Assembly: GCA_000181795.3 (NCBI GenBank)
Contig: CM012955.1
Coordinates: 3,390,017 to 3,454,016, forward strand
DNA length: 64,000 bases
Direction: 5' to 3'
Origin: Trichinella spiralis
Lineage: Eukaryota; Nematoda; Enoplea; Trichinellida; Trichinellidae
Within the stretch, counting starts at the first letter, position 1. Each line of letters begins with the position of its first letter. The notes beneath the pieces were generated by a model, which was not told the origin of the DNA, did no database searches, and was given only the letters and a program-made list of their open reading frames with translations. The position numbers and the translations under genes were made by a program. Shown here piece by piece: positions 1 through 11,284 of the stretch.

Positions 1-558
1 GCATCCACAAAAAATCGTCGGATGTGAAAGTTCAAAATTGATTAGTTGACAACGTCGACCGCAAAACTGACATGGTGATTTTTGAACGAATGGGCGGGCA
101 GGGCCATGCCTTTCGACGAACAACGGCGGAAGCAACAGCAGCAGCAGCAGCAAAAGCAAAAGCAGTAGCAGCTGTTCACAAATTCAAAATTAGCATCATA
201 TGCTGGACAATCGTGTGCCACTCCTCGTCTGCCATGACAGACGCGATTGACGGATTTCAGCTAGCCTCGCTTTTCAAAACGGCCAACAACCAACCGTCAG
301 GCCAAAGTCGACAGTCAAACGACTTTTCCATCTTTTTGAAAAATGATCATCCATCTCACTGACCACAATTTACATTCTTGCCCATTTATTATTATTATTA
401 TTATTATTGCTGCTATTTTCAATTTTCCTCACCTCAGCAAACAATCCACTTCACTTCAAATTCAAGCTTCTTCTTCAAAAAAACAAGTTTCACATTATTC
501 TGCTGTTTCCTCTTTTTCGTATTTTTTTGAATTTTACATTTTCTCTTTATTCATTTTT
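1..558. other. window edge, no confirmed gene
   Basis: A CAG/AGC-rich run lies near 137-170 and an ATT microsatellite near 386-409. On the minus strand an ATG at 235 opens a short frame (MADEEWHTIVQ...) that stops after 19 codons. It could be a first exon running off the window, but no splice partner is visible. A plus-strand open frame at 72-362 is rich in Ala/Lys from the CAG run and is not convincing. Confidence 0.4.
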
Positions 559-690
559 TTAAACATTCCAACAAATCATAACTTTCGCTTGTTCGTCCGT
601 TGATTTTTCACAAACTGCGACGCCAAACTTTTCCTCCATTCTTTCGACAGTACTTTCGACCGACTTCAGACAGTCTTTACTTTTAGTCAC
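559..690 (-). CDS. orphan 3' terminal coding exon, unknown protein
   Basis: Reading leftward, a good acceptor (TGATTTTCAG) ends at 691 and is followed by 43 open codons (VTKSKDCLKSVESTVERM..., ending ICWNV) and a stop. The composition is charged, soluble-protein-like and unlike the AT-rich surroundings. An AATAAA-type signal follows within about 20 bp on the same strand. I could not find the upstream exon between 700 and 1969. This may be the last exon of a small gene or a chance open stretch. No family is recognised. Confidence 0.3.
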   Translation of the reverse strand: MTKSKDCLKSVESTVERMEEKFGVAVCEKSTDEQAKVMICWNV

Positions 691-1969
691 CTGAAAATCA
701 TCAATTTGAATTTTGTATTTCAAAATTAATTTCAAACAATTTCAAAATATAAAATAAAAGTTTTTTTAGATTTATTTAAACAAAAATCATTTTATTATAA
801 AATACAAATATTTAAATTAATTTATTAGAAAATTATTTTTAAAAAAAGTAGAACACTTTTGTAGAATTTATGTCACACGCAAGTACGTCACATCATAACT
901 TGAAAATTGTGACTGTTTACTTAATGTTTTTTATTAATCAAATTTTTTCACATTAAAAAAATTTACCCACAATATTTAAAAAATGTAACTGAAAAGTTGT
1001 CAAAAAATTATTTCATAAATACTTTATTATTCAAATAATAAAATACAACTGTGAGTTTATATCAGCTAGCGAAGAACAATCGGAACCGATTGTTTGTACA
1101 AAACATTTTACCACTGCAATAGGTACTCTACTCAATTATAATGGTACTCTCACCCGATTGCTGCATCAAACTAACAATCAAGTGAGTTGCAAAAAAAACG
1201 TAACAGTGGTGCATTGTTAAATTTAAAAATAAAAAAACCAAAATCACCACCACCACCATCACCATCACCAGCAGCAAAGATTTAAAATATTTCAAGAGTA
1301 GTTAGTAGCTCAAGTTCAATGCTCAACATTCGTTCTTTTCTTTCAAATAAGCAGCGAGCGTCATCTTCGGTGCTACAAAATCACAGCGTGGGTTCGTTAC
1401 CGTAGTTATGCGCTTTCCAGCTTTGTTATGGCCTAAACAAATTATAAACACATTACACACAAAAATGGAAAATAGTTTTCGTGGAATTTATTCTGCTTTT
1501 TTTTATGAGGATGTAAAAATTGCAAACATTCGTCGTCGTGTTACTTTCAATTAGAAACCCACTGTTTTTAATTGCAATGTTCGCACTGCGCAAAGCCCAC
1601 TAATGCAAGTGGTACTCATTTTACTAACTTCCAAAAAGATTAGCAGGCTGAGTAAACCTTAGCGGACTTTCCCGCCATTTAGACAGATATTAAAATCATC
1701 AACCACAAGCCACCCCTGGGACGCTAACCCAGAGTCGCTCAACAACTAAGCGACCAGCTTGCTTAAACCATGCGCAATTATGCTCATCTGACTGAAGCAT
1801 TTCATTTCACTCTCCATTTTCCAACATGTGCATGCATCTAAAATATGATGATTTAAATGTGAAATGTTTTACACGGGAAATTAGATTATAGAAAGAAGAA
1901 CAAATCACTGCTTCCCAAAATTCTAAAATCTAATAATGCATGAATTTTATAATTATACGAGAAAAAAAG
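691..1969. other. non-coding stretch
   Basis: AT-rich sequence with a CAC/CAT-rich tract near 1240-1272 and a slightly GC-richer patch at 1620-1760. No exon with convincing splice sites was seen. It should contain the upstream part of the orphan exon at 559-690 if that exon is real. Confidence 0.4.
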
Positions 1970-3295
1970 TTAATCACTTCGAGACTTCAAAAACAACCAC
2001 TGCGAAACTGCGTGAAGTAGCATCCGATCAGAGCTCAGCTTTACCCATTTCACACATTTCACTTTTGGCAATTTCGTAAAATGTTCGGTCAGTTCACACT
2101 CAAACGCTTCGAGTTGGTCCTAAAAATTTCAACTTACCCAATAATGTCAATTATGTCATAAAACGTAAACAATCAAACTGTGTTCCAATACAATTACAGT
2201 GTCTTCGTAAAAATAAATAATATACCTTTGAATCAAAATATTACAGTAACTTTAATTTCATATGGTAGTTGAAGAACGACAAAATCAAAGTAAACAAATA
2301 AAAACAATTACCGCATACAGATTACCAACGCCCAAAGTGGCCTTCATTCGGGAATCGACGTTTGCGTAACGTGCGTCCTGCGAATCTAAATAAAAAAAAT
2401 TATTATATTTTCTTCCATGCATTTACTGTCTGCAAACAATTGCACCAATTGCATCCAATTTTTTTTCTGTTTTTGCTCTTTCTTTCGAATTACTGTTTCG
2501 ATTCCAGCAGTTTTCCCATTTTTTTCTGCTTTCACATTTTTCACTCAAAATGGCAGCTTGTTCTTCTTCCGACATTTCCACAAAGTCATTCCACAACTGA
2601 AAACACAATGAGAAATAAACAAATAAACAAAAATCGTACGTAAATAATAAAACAAAATAAACGTGACCAGTTGCGTGTAAAATTGTTCGTTAAATACCAG
2701 CTCACAACATTCCTAAAAACCTTAATTCCGTGCAAAAACAAGCAACTGGTCAAAGAGAACTTTGATAAATAAGAGCGCCATAACCGAATACCGCTTACTT
2801 GCATCTTCTCCGAGTCGGTGAAAAGCTGTGAGAACACCGACTGGTACTCAGCAAAGTCGTCAATGCAGACATCGAAGTGGATGTCGTCCGGGTCGAACAA
2901 GTTGAGCAACATGCGCGCTATAAACAATAATTTCAAGCTAGCAACGTTGAGTGTGAACATGAGTCTCAAAAAATTTTTCAAAAAAATCGACAAACTGTTC
3001 TCATGGCGACGCATGCGTCGGGAGTTCAGCCGGCGTTGGGTGTTCCTCAACTCGTTTATTTCTTCTTCAAAGCGAGCCCTCGCACTTTGCATATCATGAT
3101 TGCGGGTCCGGCGACGAATTCGACGTCGACGAGTCGATTCAACAGGAGTGGGCAGATCCCCAATAACGTCCGCCAACCACGGGAACTGGTCTTGCAGTTG
3201 GAGCAATCTTGAATATTCGAACAACACATAACGGTCAGAAAATGGCAAAGAACAAACAATCAAAGCAGATAAACAAAGCTTTACGATGTCTCCAT
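1970..3295 (-). CDS. R3HDM4-like R3H-domain protein, 6 exons, 222 aa
   Basis: Exons run 3295-3285, 3207-2996, 2917-2799, 2596-2494, 2385-2312 and 2119-1970; the frame holds across all five junctions. The product aligns from memory with human R3HDM4: HENTRMLLNLF matches its ENTQYLLTLL segment, LWNDFVEMSEEEQ matches VWNDFMNRSGEEQ, and SSDRMLLHAVSQW matches the R3H helix (R-x3-H). The R3H domain binds single-stranded nucleic acid in other proteins; R3HDM4 itself is poorly characterised. Residues 28-75 are very Arg-rich. The first coding exon is only 11 bases, ATG plus three partial codons, with the start chosen because the splice restores the frame. The second intron is exactly 78 bases with no stop, so its retention would insert a hydrophobic segment. 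Length is close to the human protein (about 268 aa). The exon 4 to 5 junction is the least certain. Confidence 0.8.
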
Positions 3296-5625
3296 GTTGA
3301 TGATTGTTCTGGAATTTTTGAACGGAAGCACACCCATGATCGAAGCAGCAAAAAATGCACACACGTCCAAACAACAGCGCTTACACACGTACCAGTGATC
3401 ACGCGACTGACGCAACAGCTGTTTAGAACCTGCTTGTCATTAAAATTGTCAACATGTTTTTGCCCCTACAATGACGACAAAAAAAATATTTCATTTTCCA
3501 TCAACCAGATCTATTTTGTTTTCTATTTTATATTCATAAAATAAATTTGGAATATTTTTATTTTTTAAGTAATTTTTTGAAGGGGAAATTTTATGGATTT
3601 TTATTTTCATCATAAAAAATAATTTAATTGATATTATAATACTAAAAAAAGTAAAGTGAATTTTTTTGAAAAAAAATTTTTTTAATAATTAAATTTATTG
3701 CAAAAACAGTTCATCTGCATGACTGTTTACCGTAATTGACAAATTTTCACATTGAAACAATAATTTTACAGTAATGAAACTTTGTTGCAACAATCAACTG
3801 ATTAGGAAGGATTGCATCACTTTTACTGCACAATGTGTGACAAGAAAATGCAATTGAAATTGATCAGTTGTAAAAAGAAAATTTAATACGAACGATAATT
3901 TAATAAATATTTCAATCAGTTTTATATTAGAAATTATCATATCTGTAGATGAAAAAGCGGCAGGCCAACATAGTATAGTTTTGTTGAAAGAAAAATAAGA
4001 GTCGCGTTACGTTAAGCTTGTTGTTTTGGGCAGTATGCGCAGAAGAGGGGTGGATTTTTTCATCGACAAAATTTTGACCAATTTTTAATCGCATTTGCAT
4101 AAAAATCCAAAACGAATTGCTCAACTTCTTTCGGAAAACTGTCTTCTTTTTACATTTTACCGTGAAAATTGTTGTACAGTTTCAGAAAACAAAATAAATG
4201 AATAAAATATTTGTAACAACAAGTACATATTAGTGTGTAATGTTGTAAATTTGAAACTTTTCACCTCTTATCAACAATGTTGAACAAACTGTTGCTTATA
4301 TTGTTTGCAGTTAGATTTTTTTTCCCACTGGCAAAGTTTCATTATTGGAAAAATTGCAAATTATGAATTTTGTTTATTTTTTAGTATCAATTTTATTTCA
4401 ACAAGCTGAATTGGCGTGTCAGATTATGAAAAGAAAATGAAAACACGAAGGCGTTGGAAAAGATTGGATCTTTGTGGGACATTTTTCTTTTATGCAGATC
4501 ATTTCACATGAACGCCATTTGCTACATTGGGCAATTTGTCAACATTTTCGGCAAACAAAAAGCCATTGTGTGCATCGTTGCATTTGCAACGTTTCAAATA
4601 CCGCTGAATGATTTGAAATGATGAAAAACAAAATCACTTGTCATATGGGAGCCGATTTTCGTTGACATTTGAAAAAATCGTTTACACCATTCACAAACAC
4701 AATAACACTTCAATTTATATGAAAAAAAATTTTTTTACAACTGTTGGAAGAAATTGAAATTTCAACGAAATGAAACAAAAAATCTGACATATAATGTCTG
4801 TTGAAATATATTAAAAGGGTATATTTTTAGATGGAAAATTGCTTCGGGTAGAAATGAATTCATCATTTGAAGTTAGTCAGTTGGAAAACTTTTCGCGATA
4901 GTCAATTTGATATATAAATTCTTCAAGTTGAATATCCATTGTTTTGCAAAAACAGTTTCTTTGTTTTGACCAGAAAAACATCAGTACTGTATTCGACATT
5001 GTTTACTGTTTGTTGTACAGTTTGCTCATTGTATTCAATAAAAAACAATAAACACCGATATTTTTCTATATTTAAAAAATAAAATGAAAAAAGTTTTTTT
5101 TACTACAAAAGTTTTGTCAAACATTCATTCGAATAGAAATTTATTTTCTATGCAAATGTGAAAATTGCTTAATGATGATCAAGTTGATTTAAAAATTAGG
5201 CTGTCACGCAAATTTAAACTGGATTATTTTATGACATTTTTCCATCTTAAATGAACCAGTTTTATTATTTTTATAGTTATCGATTTGTTTTTGATAATTT
5301 CCATTAATCGAATTCCAAAAGTGATCACAAAGTTTGATGTGATCAGCGAGAAAATAGGTTTATTAGAATGTGGAATAATTTGAAATAGAAAAATTCAAAT
5401 AAAAATAAGAACAGATTGTATGTTTTATTTTGGAAATTTTTCTAAGAACACAAAAGCGACAAAAGTGTAAAAAAAGCCGCAAACGAATAAAGAATGTATG
5501 TATGACGAAGAGAACTACCAAACCAAGGCACATGACGAGTAAAAAAAAAGAAAAGAACACATTCAGTTGAATTTTTGAATATATTTCCAAAAAGAAAAAA
5601 AAGAAAGAACCGTATTTTGAATCAA
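3296..5625. other. non-coding stretch
   Basis: Very AT-rich with short open frames that lack coding character. It contains the 5' flank of the R3HDM4-like gene and the 3' flank of the Hes gene. Nothing else was recognised. Confidence 0.5.
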
Positions 5626-6108
5626 TCACCAGGGTCTCCAGAGGTATGGCGTGTTGGAATCGAACTGTCGCTTGTCTTTGTCATTAGCAGGCGAGACAGG
5701 GGTCGGTGGTGTTGCTGTCGTCGACGGAGAAAGCAACGTGGGTGTGGTCTGATTTCGCAGTCGTTCTTCGAGCATTCGGCTGAGGTGTGTCATCAAGCCG
5801 GCTGCCAACAGTGGACCGGCATTGGGTTCGGTAACGTTTGTCAAGAACAAGGCCGCATTGTTGGCGCAGGTCGTGTAGCCGTCGATGAAACCTTCGGCTT
5901 TTTCTCCACCGCCGACCAGTATGCGCTGCTTCAACAATTGGACAGTCATTTCCAATATATCCGCCTTTTCCACTTTGCTCTGTCCGGCGGAATTTTGGTC
6001 CGCCTTAGGGTCCGCCGCCATCAGGATACTTTTCAATTCAGCGAGACAATGGTTGATACGCGCGCGGCGTCGTTTTTCCATCAGCGGCTTTTTCAGCTTG
6101 CGGTCCAT
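5626..6108 (-). CDS. Hes: Hairy/E(spl)-class bHLH-Orange repressor with WRPW, 160 aa
   Basis: A single exon encodes a Hes-family repressor that would act in the nucleus, usually downstream of Notch. The basic region (KKPLMEKRRRARIN, residues 6-19) carries the diagnostic proline at residue 8. A helix-loop-helix follows to about residue 63, then an Orange domain (GFIDGYTTCANNAALFL), a Ser/Thr/Pro-rich linker, and the last four residues WRPW, the Groucho-binding motif. The start is the first ATG in frame; the frame stays open upstream to 6204 but without an ATG. The gene is intronless here, whereas many hairy-type genes have introns in the bHLH. A Su(H)-type site and several CACGCG motifs lie upstream. 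Caenorhabditis bHLH-Orange proteins mostly lack the canonical WRPW ending, so this is the ancestral form. Identification of the class is secure; orthology to a particular member is not. Confidence 0.93.
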   Translation of the reverse strand: MDRKLKKPLMEKRRRARINHCLAELKSILMAADPKADQNSAGQSKVEKADILEMTVQLLKQRILVGGGEKAEGFIDGYTTCANNAALFLTNVTEPNAGPLLAAGLMTHLSRMLEERLRNQTTPTLLSPSTTATPPTPVSPANDKDKRQFDSNTPYLWRPW

Positions 6109-6286
6109 GCGACCTGTGGCGACCGGCGTTGCGAGTACAACTGGCAGAAAGGGCACGTAGGCACGCGTTCTACGGCACGTATAATATTCTACGGCCTTGC
6201 TCACTCACTCACTGACACAAACTCAATCGCTCTGTTCCAACAATTTTCTGCTTCTTCTGATCATTGGCTGGCCAATTGGCGTCGGC

Positions 6287-6295
6287 GTTCCCACG
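6287..6295 (-). promoter_or_regulatory. Su(H)/CSL (Notch effector) binding site
   Basis: On the gene strand the sequence is CGTGGGAAC, a perfect match to the YGTGRGAAM consensus. It lies about 180 bp upstream of the Hes start codon. E(spl)/Hes promoters are classical CSL targets, so this supports Notch control of the gene. An inverted CCAAT motif lies next to it at about 6271-6276. Confidence 0.55.
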
Positions 6296-6344
6296 GTCAA
6301 CTGCACAATGAAGATTAAGCAAAACGCTGTAACGCGTCGGCGGG

Positions 6345-6700
6345 ACGCCCACGCGATCGTACCAAGGTCATAATGAAGCGACATCTGTCGGTAACGCGTG
6401 CCGGTCACTGTAACTATGTACGCTATTGTTGATTATTATTATTATCATCATCATCACTGATAATACTGCTAACATTTATTTATGCATTGGTAATGTTGGA
6501 GAAAAAAAAGAAATGAAGAAAGTGAAAATTGTTCTCATGAATTTTTAATAATTCAAATTAAAAAAAAAATTTTTTTTTTGGATAATAATATTCCACGCAA
6601 ATTTGTTTTGGAATTTCGATGCTTTGCAGCTGCTTTATCTTGTGGTCAGGCGACCGAGTGACACGCGACCCTCGACCAACAACGCGCACGTGTCACTTTT
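6345..6700. promoter_or_regulatory. cluster of CACGCG/CACGTG motifs upstream of Hes
   Basis: CACGCG class-C sites, the Hairy-preferred site, occur near 6350, 6394 (reverse) and 6660; a CACGTG E-box lies near 6687. They sit in a local GC-rich island in otherwise AT-rich DNA. Hes proteins often repress their own promoter through such sites, so autoregulation is a reasonable inference. Confidence 0.4.
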
Positions 6701-8246
6701 CCGGTCGAACTTGACCGTGTTTTTATCTTTTGTATTTTCTTCATACCTGTCATCTTATTCTGTCGTCGTTGTGATGTGAATATTACAAAAAGAAAAAAAA
6801 ACACTGATTATTATCAATAATTTAAAAAATAAAATTTAAATTAAAAAAACAGTTATTTTTAAATTTTTTTCATTTGCAAAAAATGATAAAATAGTATTGT
6901 GGAAAATTTTGACAAAACAAAAAAGTTACAGTAATACGTGATGAAAAACAAAATTATCAATCAAGTTGGATATTTGCTACCAGTTGTTTCTTCAGCAGAA
7001 GAGAAATGGGAATAAAAATGGTTGGAATTTTCGTTTGTGACCGTTTGATCGAATGTTCAACTTTTGTTGTTTAATATTTATTAATATTTGACATGTTGCA
7101 GATGGCAAAAATTGCAACCGGTAATCGACAAGGTCGAATAAAGCAGAAAAACGCCAGTTGGCATTTTTGCCTTTAACAAAGTTTCAGGGGAAAAGCTGTA
7201 TGGAGCTGCCTCTTTTTTTTCAAGCTTCTTCTCCACCGGTGAACGATAAAGCTTCCAGGCAAAGTTGAATATTTGCAAATGGCAATTTTTCATATTTCAA
7301 TATTTCACAACAGTTTGTCAGTGAAATTTGCCAAACGTTGACCAGCTGCTTCAATTTTCCAAACTTTTCCTCCACTTTGAAATTGTTCTTCATTCAACAA
7401 AAGCGACAACAACTGTTGTTTATTTATTGTCAAAAAATATTTTTTATTTTTTAAATTTCATTGATCAAATAAAGGGCGGAAGTCGCGGTGGCATCACACA
7501 ACTGGACCAGCGTGGGATTACTGACAGCTGCCTTGAACTTTTCTCCACCACGAACGACAATCGTTCAACAAATGCTTCACGTTGAAGCAAGCCGCGCGTA
7601 TCTCAATGATGACACTGGTGATGGTAAAATTTTGAACAACAGGCGGAGGAGGAAAATCTGTCCAAATCAGCACATTATCATCTCCAACCATTCACCACCA
7701 ACTGATCAAGTGAATTATCACGGATAATTTTTCCAATTTGTTCACATTTGATACAATCTAAATTATAAAATTTCTCATGTTTAATAAAAATTATTTTCAC
7801 AAAATATTTTCTGTTCACATTAGACATTTATTTGAAACAGTACAGCAGTTTTACATACCGATCTCAATTGAATAACTGTATTAACTTTTTATTGAAATAT
7901 CTTCCAAAAATACAATTATCAAAATGCGTACTGTATAAAATATAATGAAAAAAAATCAATGGTAATCAAATATTTTCAAATTTCTACAACTAAAAAAATC
8001 AACAGATGTAAAATAAAAAATGACAATTACAAATTTCACTTTTTGATTTTCAAATGTAAATTAAAATAACTTTTTCAATATCATGCAATGAAAACTATTT
8101 GATAACCAATGTAATTTTTACTTTTCATCAACCCAATCTTTACGCAAAACATGCTTAAAGCAATGCAAAAAGTAATTTGATGCGAAATTGATGTTTACTA
8201 CATTTTATAAAAATCAGTGCAACTCCTCAGTGTGGTGTCACTCGAA

Positions 8247-8845
8247 TCATTTAGAATGCTCAGCTAGATATTTTTCTCGTAATGCCAAAAGTTCGTCTTC
8301 AAGCTTCAGAATCTGCCCTCCGCACTGATTGAAATTGTCGTACAAATATTGCTTCTGCATCAGACGCGTGGGCAAATTCATGTAATGATCACGAGTACGA
8401 CTCCAATCCCACGGCGGAATCTTTTTCGTGCGATCCAGCCAGACTTCAAATTTTGTCAAATTGTAACCAACTATGAAAATTGTACCAGCAACGAAACCGC
8501 TGATCACGCCAACCATGGGCCACAGATCAAAATGCCGCACACTGGTGCGAAAAAACCTACAATGTCATGCAATTTGAGTAAAAACAATCAAAATTTAATA
8601 ACAGTGAGCAAATTTAAAAATTCAAAACCACTCAACACTACCCTGCTGAAATAAATTTTATTGAAACATTATTAAAAAGTCATCTTTTTCCTAACTATTT
8701 TTTTCAAAGGCTTCTGATCACTTGAAATAATAGAAAATTATTCGTACCGCCGAAGTTCTTGGCCGGTGGTGAAAAAAGATGCCGGATAACGAATCATTTT
8801 CCCATTAGGTGGAACATCGCCCGTATAAACTGGAACTTGCTCCAT
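8247..8845 (-). CDS. MLRQ/NDUFA4-like mitochondrial inner-membrane protein, 2 exons, 135 aa
   Basis: Exons are 8845-8748 and 8556-8247, joined in phase 2. One hydrophobic segment (about residues 46-66, PMVGVISGFVAGTIFIVGYN) is followed by EVWLDRTKKIPPWDWSR. That arrangement resembles the NDUFA4/MLRQ family signature, a single membrane helix followed by W-D-R-x-x-x-P-x-P-W; NDUFA4 is now assigned to cytochrome c oxidase. The N-terminal 40 residues and the C-terminal charged helix (about 50 residues) are longer than in NDUFA4. It could instead be another small respiratory-chain accessory subunit. No cleavable presequence is obvious. Single-pass mitochondrial protein is well supported; the family name is tentative. 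Confidence 0.6.
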
Positions 8846-9635
8846 TTTTCACTTGCTGTAATTGAAAAATACACTGCGAAAAAATATCAATAAAATAACC
8901 AAATGTCCTTTTATATATACTACCTGTCAGTGCAATTTACAGTATACACTATGATTTGCAAGTTTTATTCATTATGATATGAAGCAATTTGCATCGAAAA
9001 GTACAGCAAGTGTAATAATTGAAATTGAACAAATTTATGCATTTAAAATTAATAAGTAAAACTTATTTTAATATTTTCCCATAAACACATGCATAATTTA
9101 TATGCGATGAAAAATTCTTTGTTCTATCTCATTGTATTTCTTTAGTCAGCAATACATAACAAGGAATAAAAAAAAATTAAAGTTGGAAAAGTTAGCAAAA
9201 CTGCAAATTCAAATTCTATTAACTCAAAAAACTCTATTCATTGTGAGTAATTATTAAAATGTACAAAATATTATTCTATTCGATTATATATTATATCATA
9301 TTATTATTATTAAATTGTGAAACCAGATTTGTGCACAAAAGTTTACAAAAAAATGTAAAGCTTCATGAGAGAATTTGCCATTTCAAAAACTTTGGAAATT
9401 AATTTGAATATTAATTTTCGAAAATATAAAGTATCATTAAATGCATTAATTGCTGATTTGGTCAACATTGAATTTCACCTTCAATTTCTAACGCAGCTGT
9501 TGTTTTCTAACAACCGTTGCAAGCTAATTTATCCACAAAGAAGCAATGGATAGCGGCAGTTGTGAAGTTTCTTGCCGTTGCAAAGTTGTGGCTAGTTTTC
9601 CGTTTGGATGAATAAATGACCAGCGGCTTTTTTCG
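8846..9635. other. divergent intergenic region
   Basis: AT-rich gap between the MLRQ-like gene (-) and a small membrane protein gene (+), so it probably carries both promoters. The short open frame at 9365-9553 has no recognisable features. Confidence 0.4.
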
Positions 9636-9851
9636 ATGAACACTACACTGCTTGGAGAGATTATTTCGATTCTTGTTGGAGCTTTTGGTTTTTTGCTGGT
9701 CGGATTTTGTATATTCTTCATTTGCTTCTTATTGAGTACTGTTTCGTCGTGGATTCGTAAAATAATGGATAGTTCCAAACAGAAACGCAATTTTAGTGAC
9801 TCGGCAGATAAGGACGACAATTCGGATGAAATTATTACAATCACTGCTTAG
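9636..9851 (+). CDS. small single-pass membrane protein, 71 aa
   Basis: This single-exon frame starts with MNTTLLGE. It has a strong hydrophobic stretch at about residues 8-34 (IISILVGAFGFLLVGFCIFF and on), then basic residues (WIRKIMDSSKQKR), then an acidic tail (DKDDNSDEIITITA). This is the layout of a small integral membrane (SMIM-type) protein with a cytosolic acidic tail. No family was recognised. The opposite strand is also open here but lacks comparable structure. Coding status is moderately likely. Confidence 0.5.
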   Translation: MNTTLLGEIISILVGAFGFLLVGFCIFFICFLLSTVSSWIRKIMDSSKQKRNFSDSADKDDNSDEIITITA

Positions 9852-11284
9852 GATAATTAAAAAATGATTAGAAGAATGAAATGCGTTTAGAAGTGAGTAT
9901 CATAATTTTGCACATTATCTGTTTCTTCCTTTTTTGATTATAGAAAATGAATAATAATGTTTACGAATAATTCACAACTGAATAGTTGAAAATGAATTTT
10001 TTTTACTTCTAATACGTATTATAAGCAATTAATTTTTGAACACTGATTTTAAAATAATGCATTTTCAAAAGTAATCTACTTTTTGAAATATGATAATCTA
10101 CATAAATAATTTGTTAATTTCAAAATTGCATTTTAATTGAAAATCATTTTTTTCAGATTTAGATTGCATTTTCAAAGTTATGCTATTTCAAAATCATCCA
10201 AAGTTTACTGATTTACCACTGCCGTCGAACATGAATATTCCAGTGTTATTGTTGGTTTTAATAGCCTTGCAATCTTTTTACTGCCATGGGAAGAAAACAT
10301 AGTCATCCAAATTGACGATGGTCCATCATTCACATCTGCTAATGATCATTCGCATTTTATTAATTGTTCATAAAAAATAAAAATTTTTTTCTCAACTAAA
10401 TGGTTTGCAATGTTTTATTTAAAAAGCTGTTGCGCATTCCATGCAATTGGCACATTTAGTTGTTCAAATTATTCATTTAAATTAAGTCAAATGGATAATT
10501 GGAAAGCTCTCATTTTGCACGGGCAAAGCATATTTGAGGTTTGCAAACCATTAATAAAATTATATTTTTAAAAACAAACAACAACACGTAATATATTGCA
10601 GATAATAGTTTACAATTTCTTTTTATTGATACAATATGAAGTATATTTACTATCATATCAATCATATAAAATAAGAAGCTTTGACATTTGAGTTTGACTT
10701 TATATTAGTAATTTCCGTTTAAACTTTATATTCAAATATTACTGTATAGAATGAGAATACTGTACAAAAGTTTCACTGCCGGCATCATATGGTTACTCTT
10801 CGAAGTACTATGATAAGCTGACGACAAGTACGATGAGTACAGCTTGATTTGATTTGATTTCATTTTGATGAAAATCAATAAGTTTCTTCCCAATATTACG
10901 TAGTCTTGCTTATTGCTTTTCCTTTATTAGAAGAAACGAGTAAGCTACGAAATTTTACAGAAAGCCTGTTTTCATCAGTTTCTTCAATCATTGACCTTGG
11001 TTGATACTTAGTTTAAAATAACATTAATAATTTTGGTTTTTGTTTTGAATACTGTTACGAATAAAATGATCTTTGTATCTCACAATATCATAGAAACGTT
11101 TTTATGTTGAACAACTTGTAACTTGAAATAGGTAATAATAAATGTATAGTTGTAATGAAATAATTATTTATTTTGTTTAGTTTTGTCATTTCCTGGTTGA
11201 CCTGTTTAATTTTTGTAAAAGTATTTTACATAAAGCGTATGGTGTTGTCGTATTCAAAGAAGTTTACTTTTAGAATTTGATTTC
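9852..11284. other. non-coding stretch
   Basis: AT-rich, with no exon recognised. The last few hundred bases should contain the ATG4 promoter. Confidence 0.4.

Larger units (their letters stand above)
6109..8246. other. Hes upstream region and gap to the next gene
   Basis: The first 600 bp hold the promoter motifs listed separately. Two ambiguous open stretches follow: a 70-codon minus frame at 7081-7293 (MKNCHLQIF...) and a GC-richer patch at 7475-7730 that is open on both strands. Neither shows a recognisable domain or convincing splice pattern. The rest is AT-rich. Confidence 0.4.

Noticed and set aside
5575-6318. 247-codon plus-strand frame over the Hes gene
   Set aside because: Antisense shadow of the GC-rich Hes coding exon, whose bHLH and WRPW motifs settle the strand.
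7081-7293. 70-codon minus frame (MKNCHLQIF...)
   Set aside because: Codon use is acceptable but no start context, splice site or relative was recognised.
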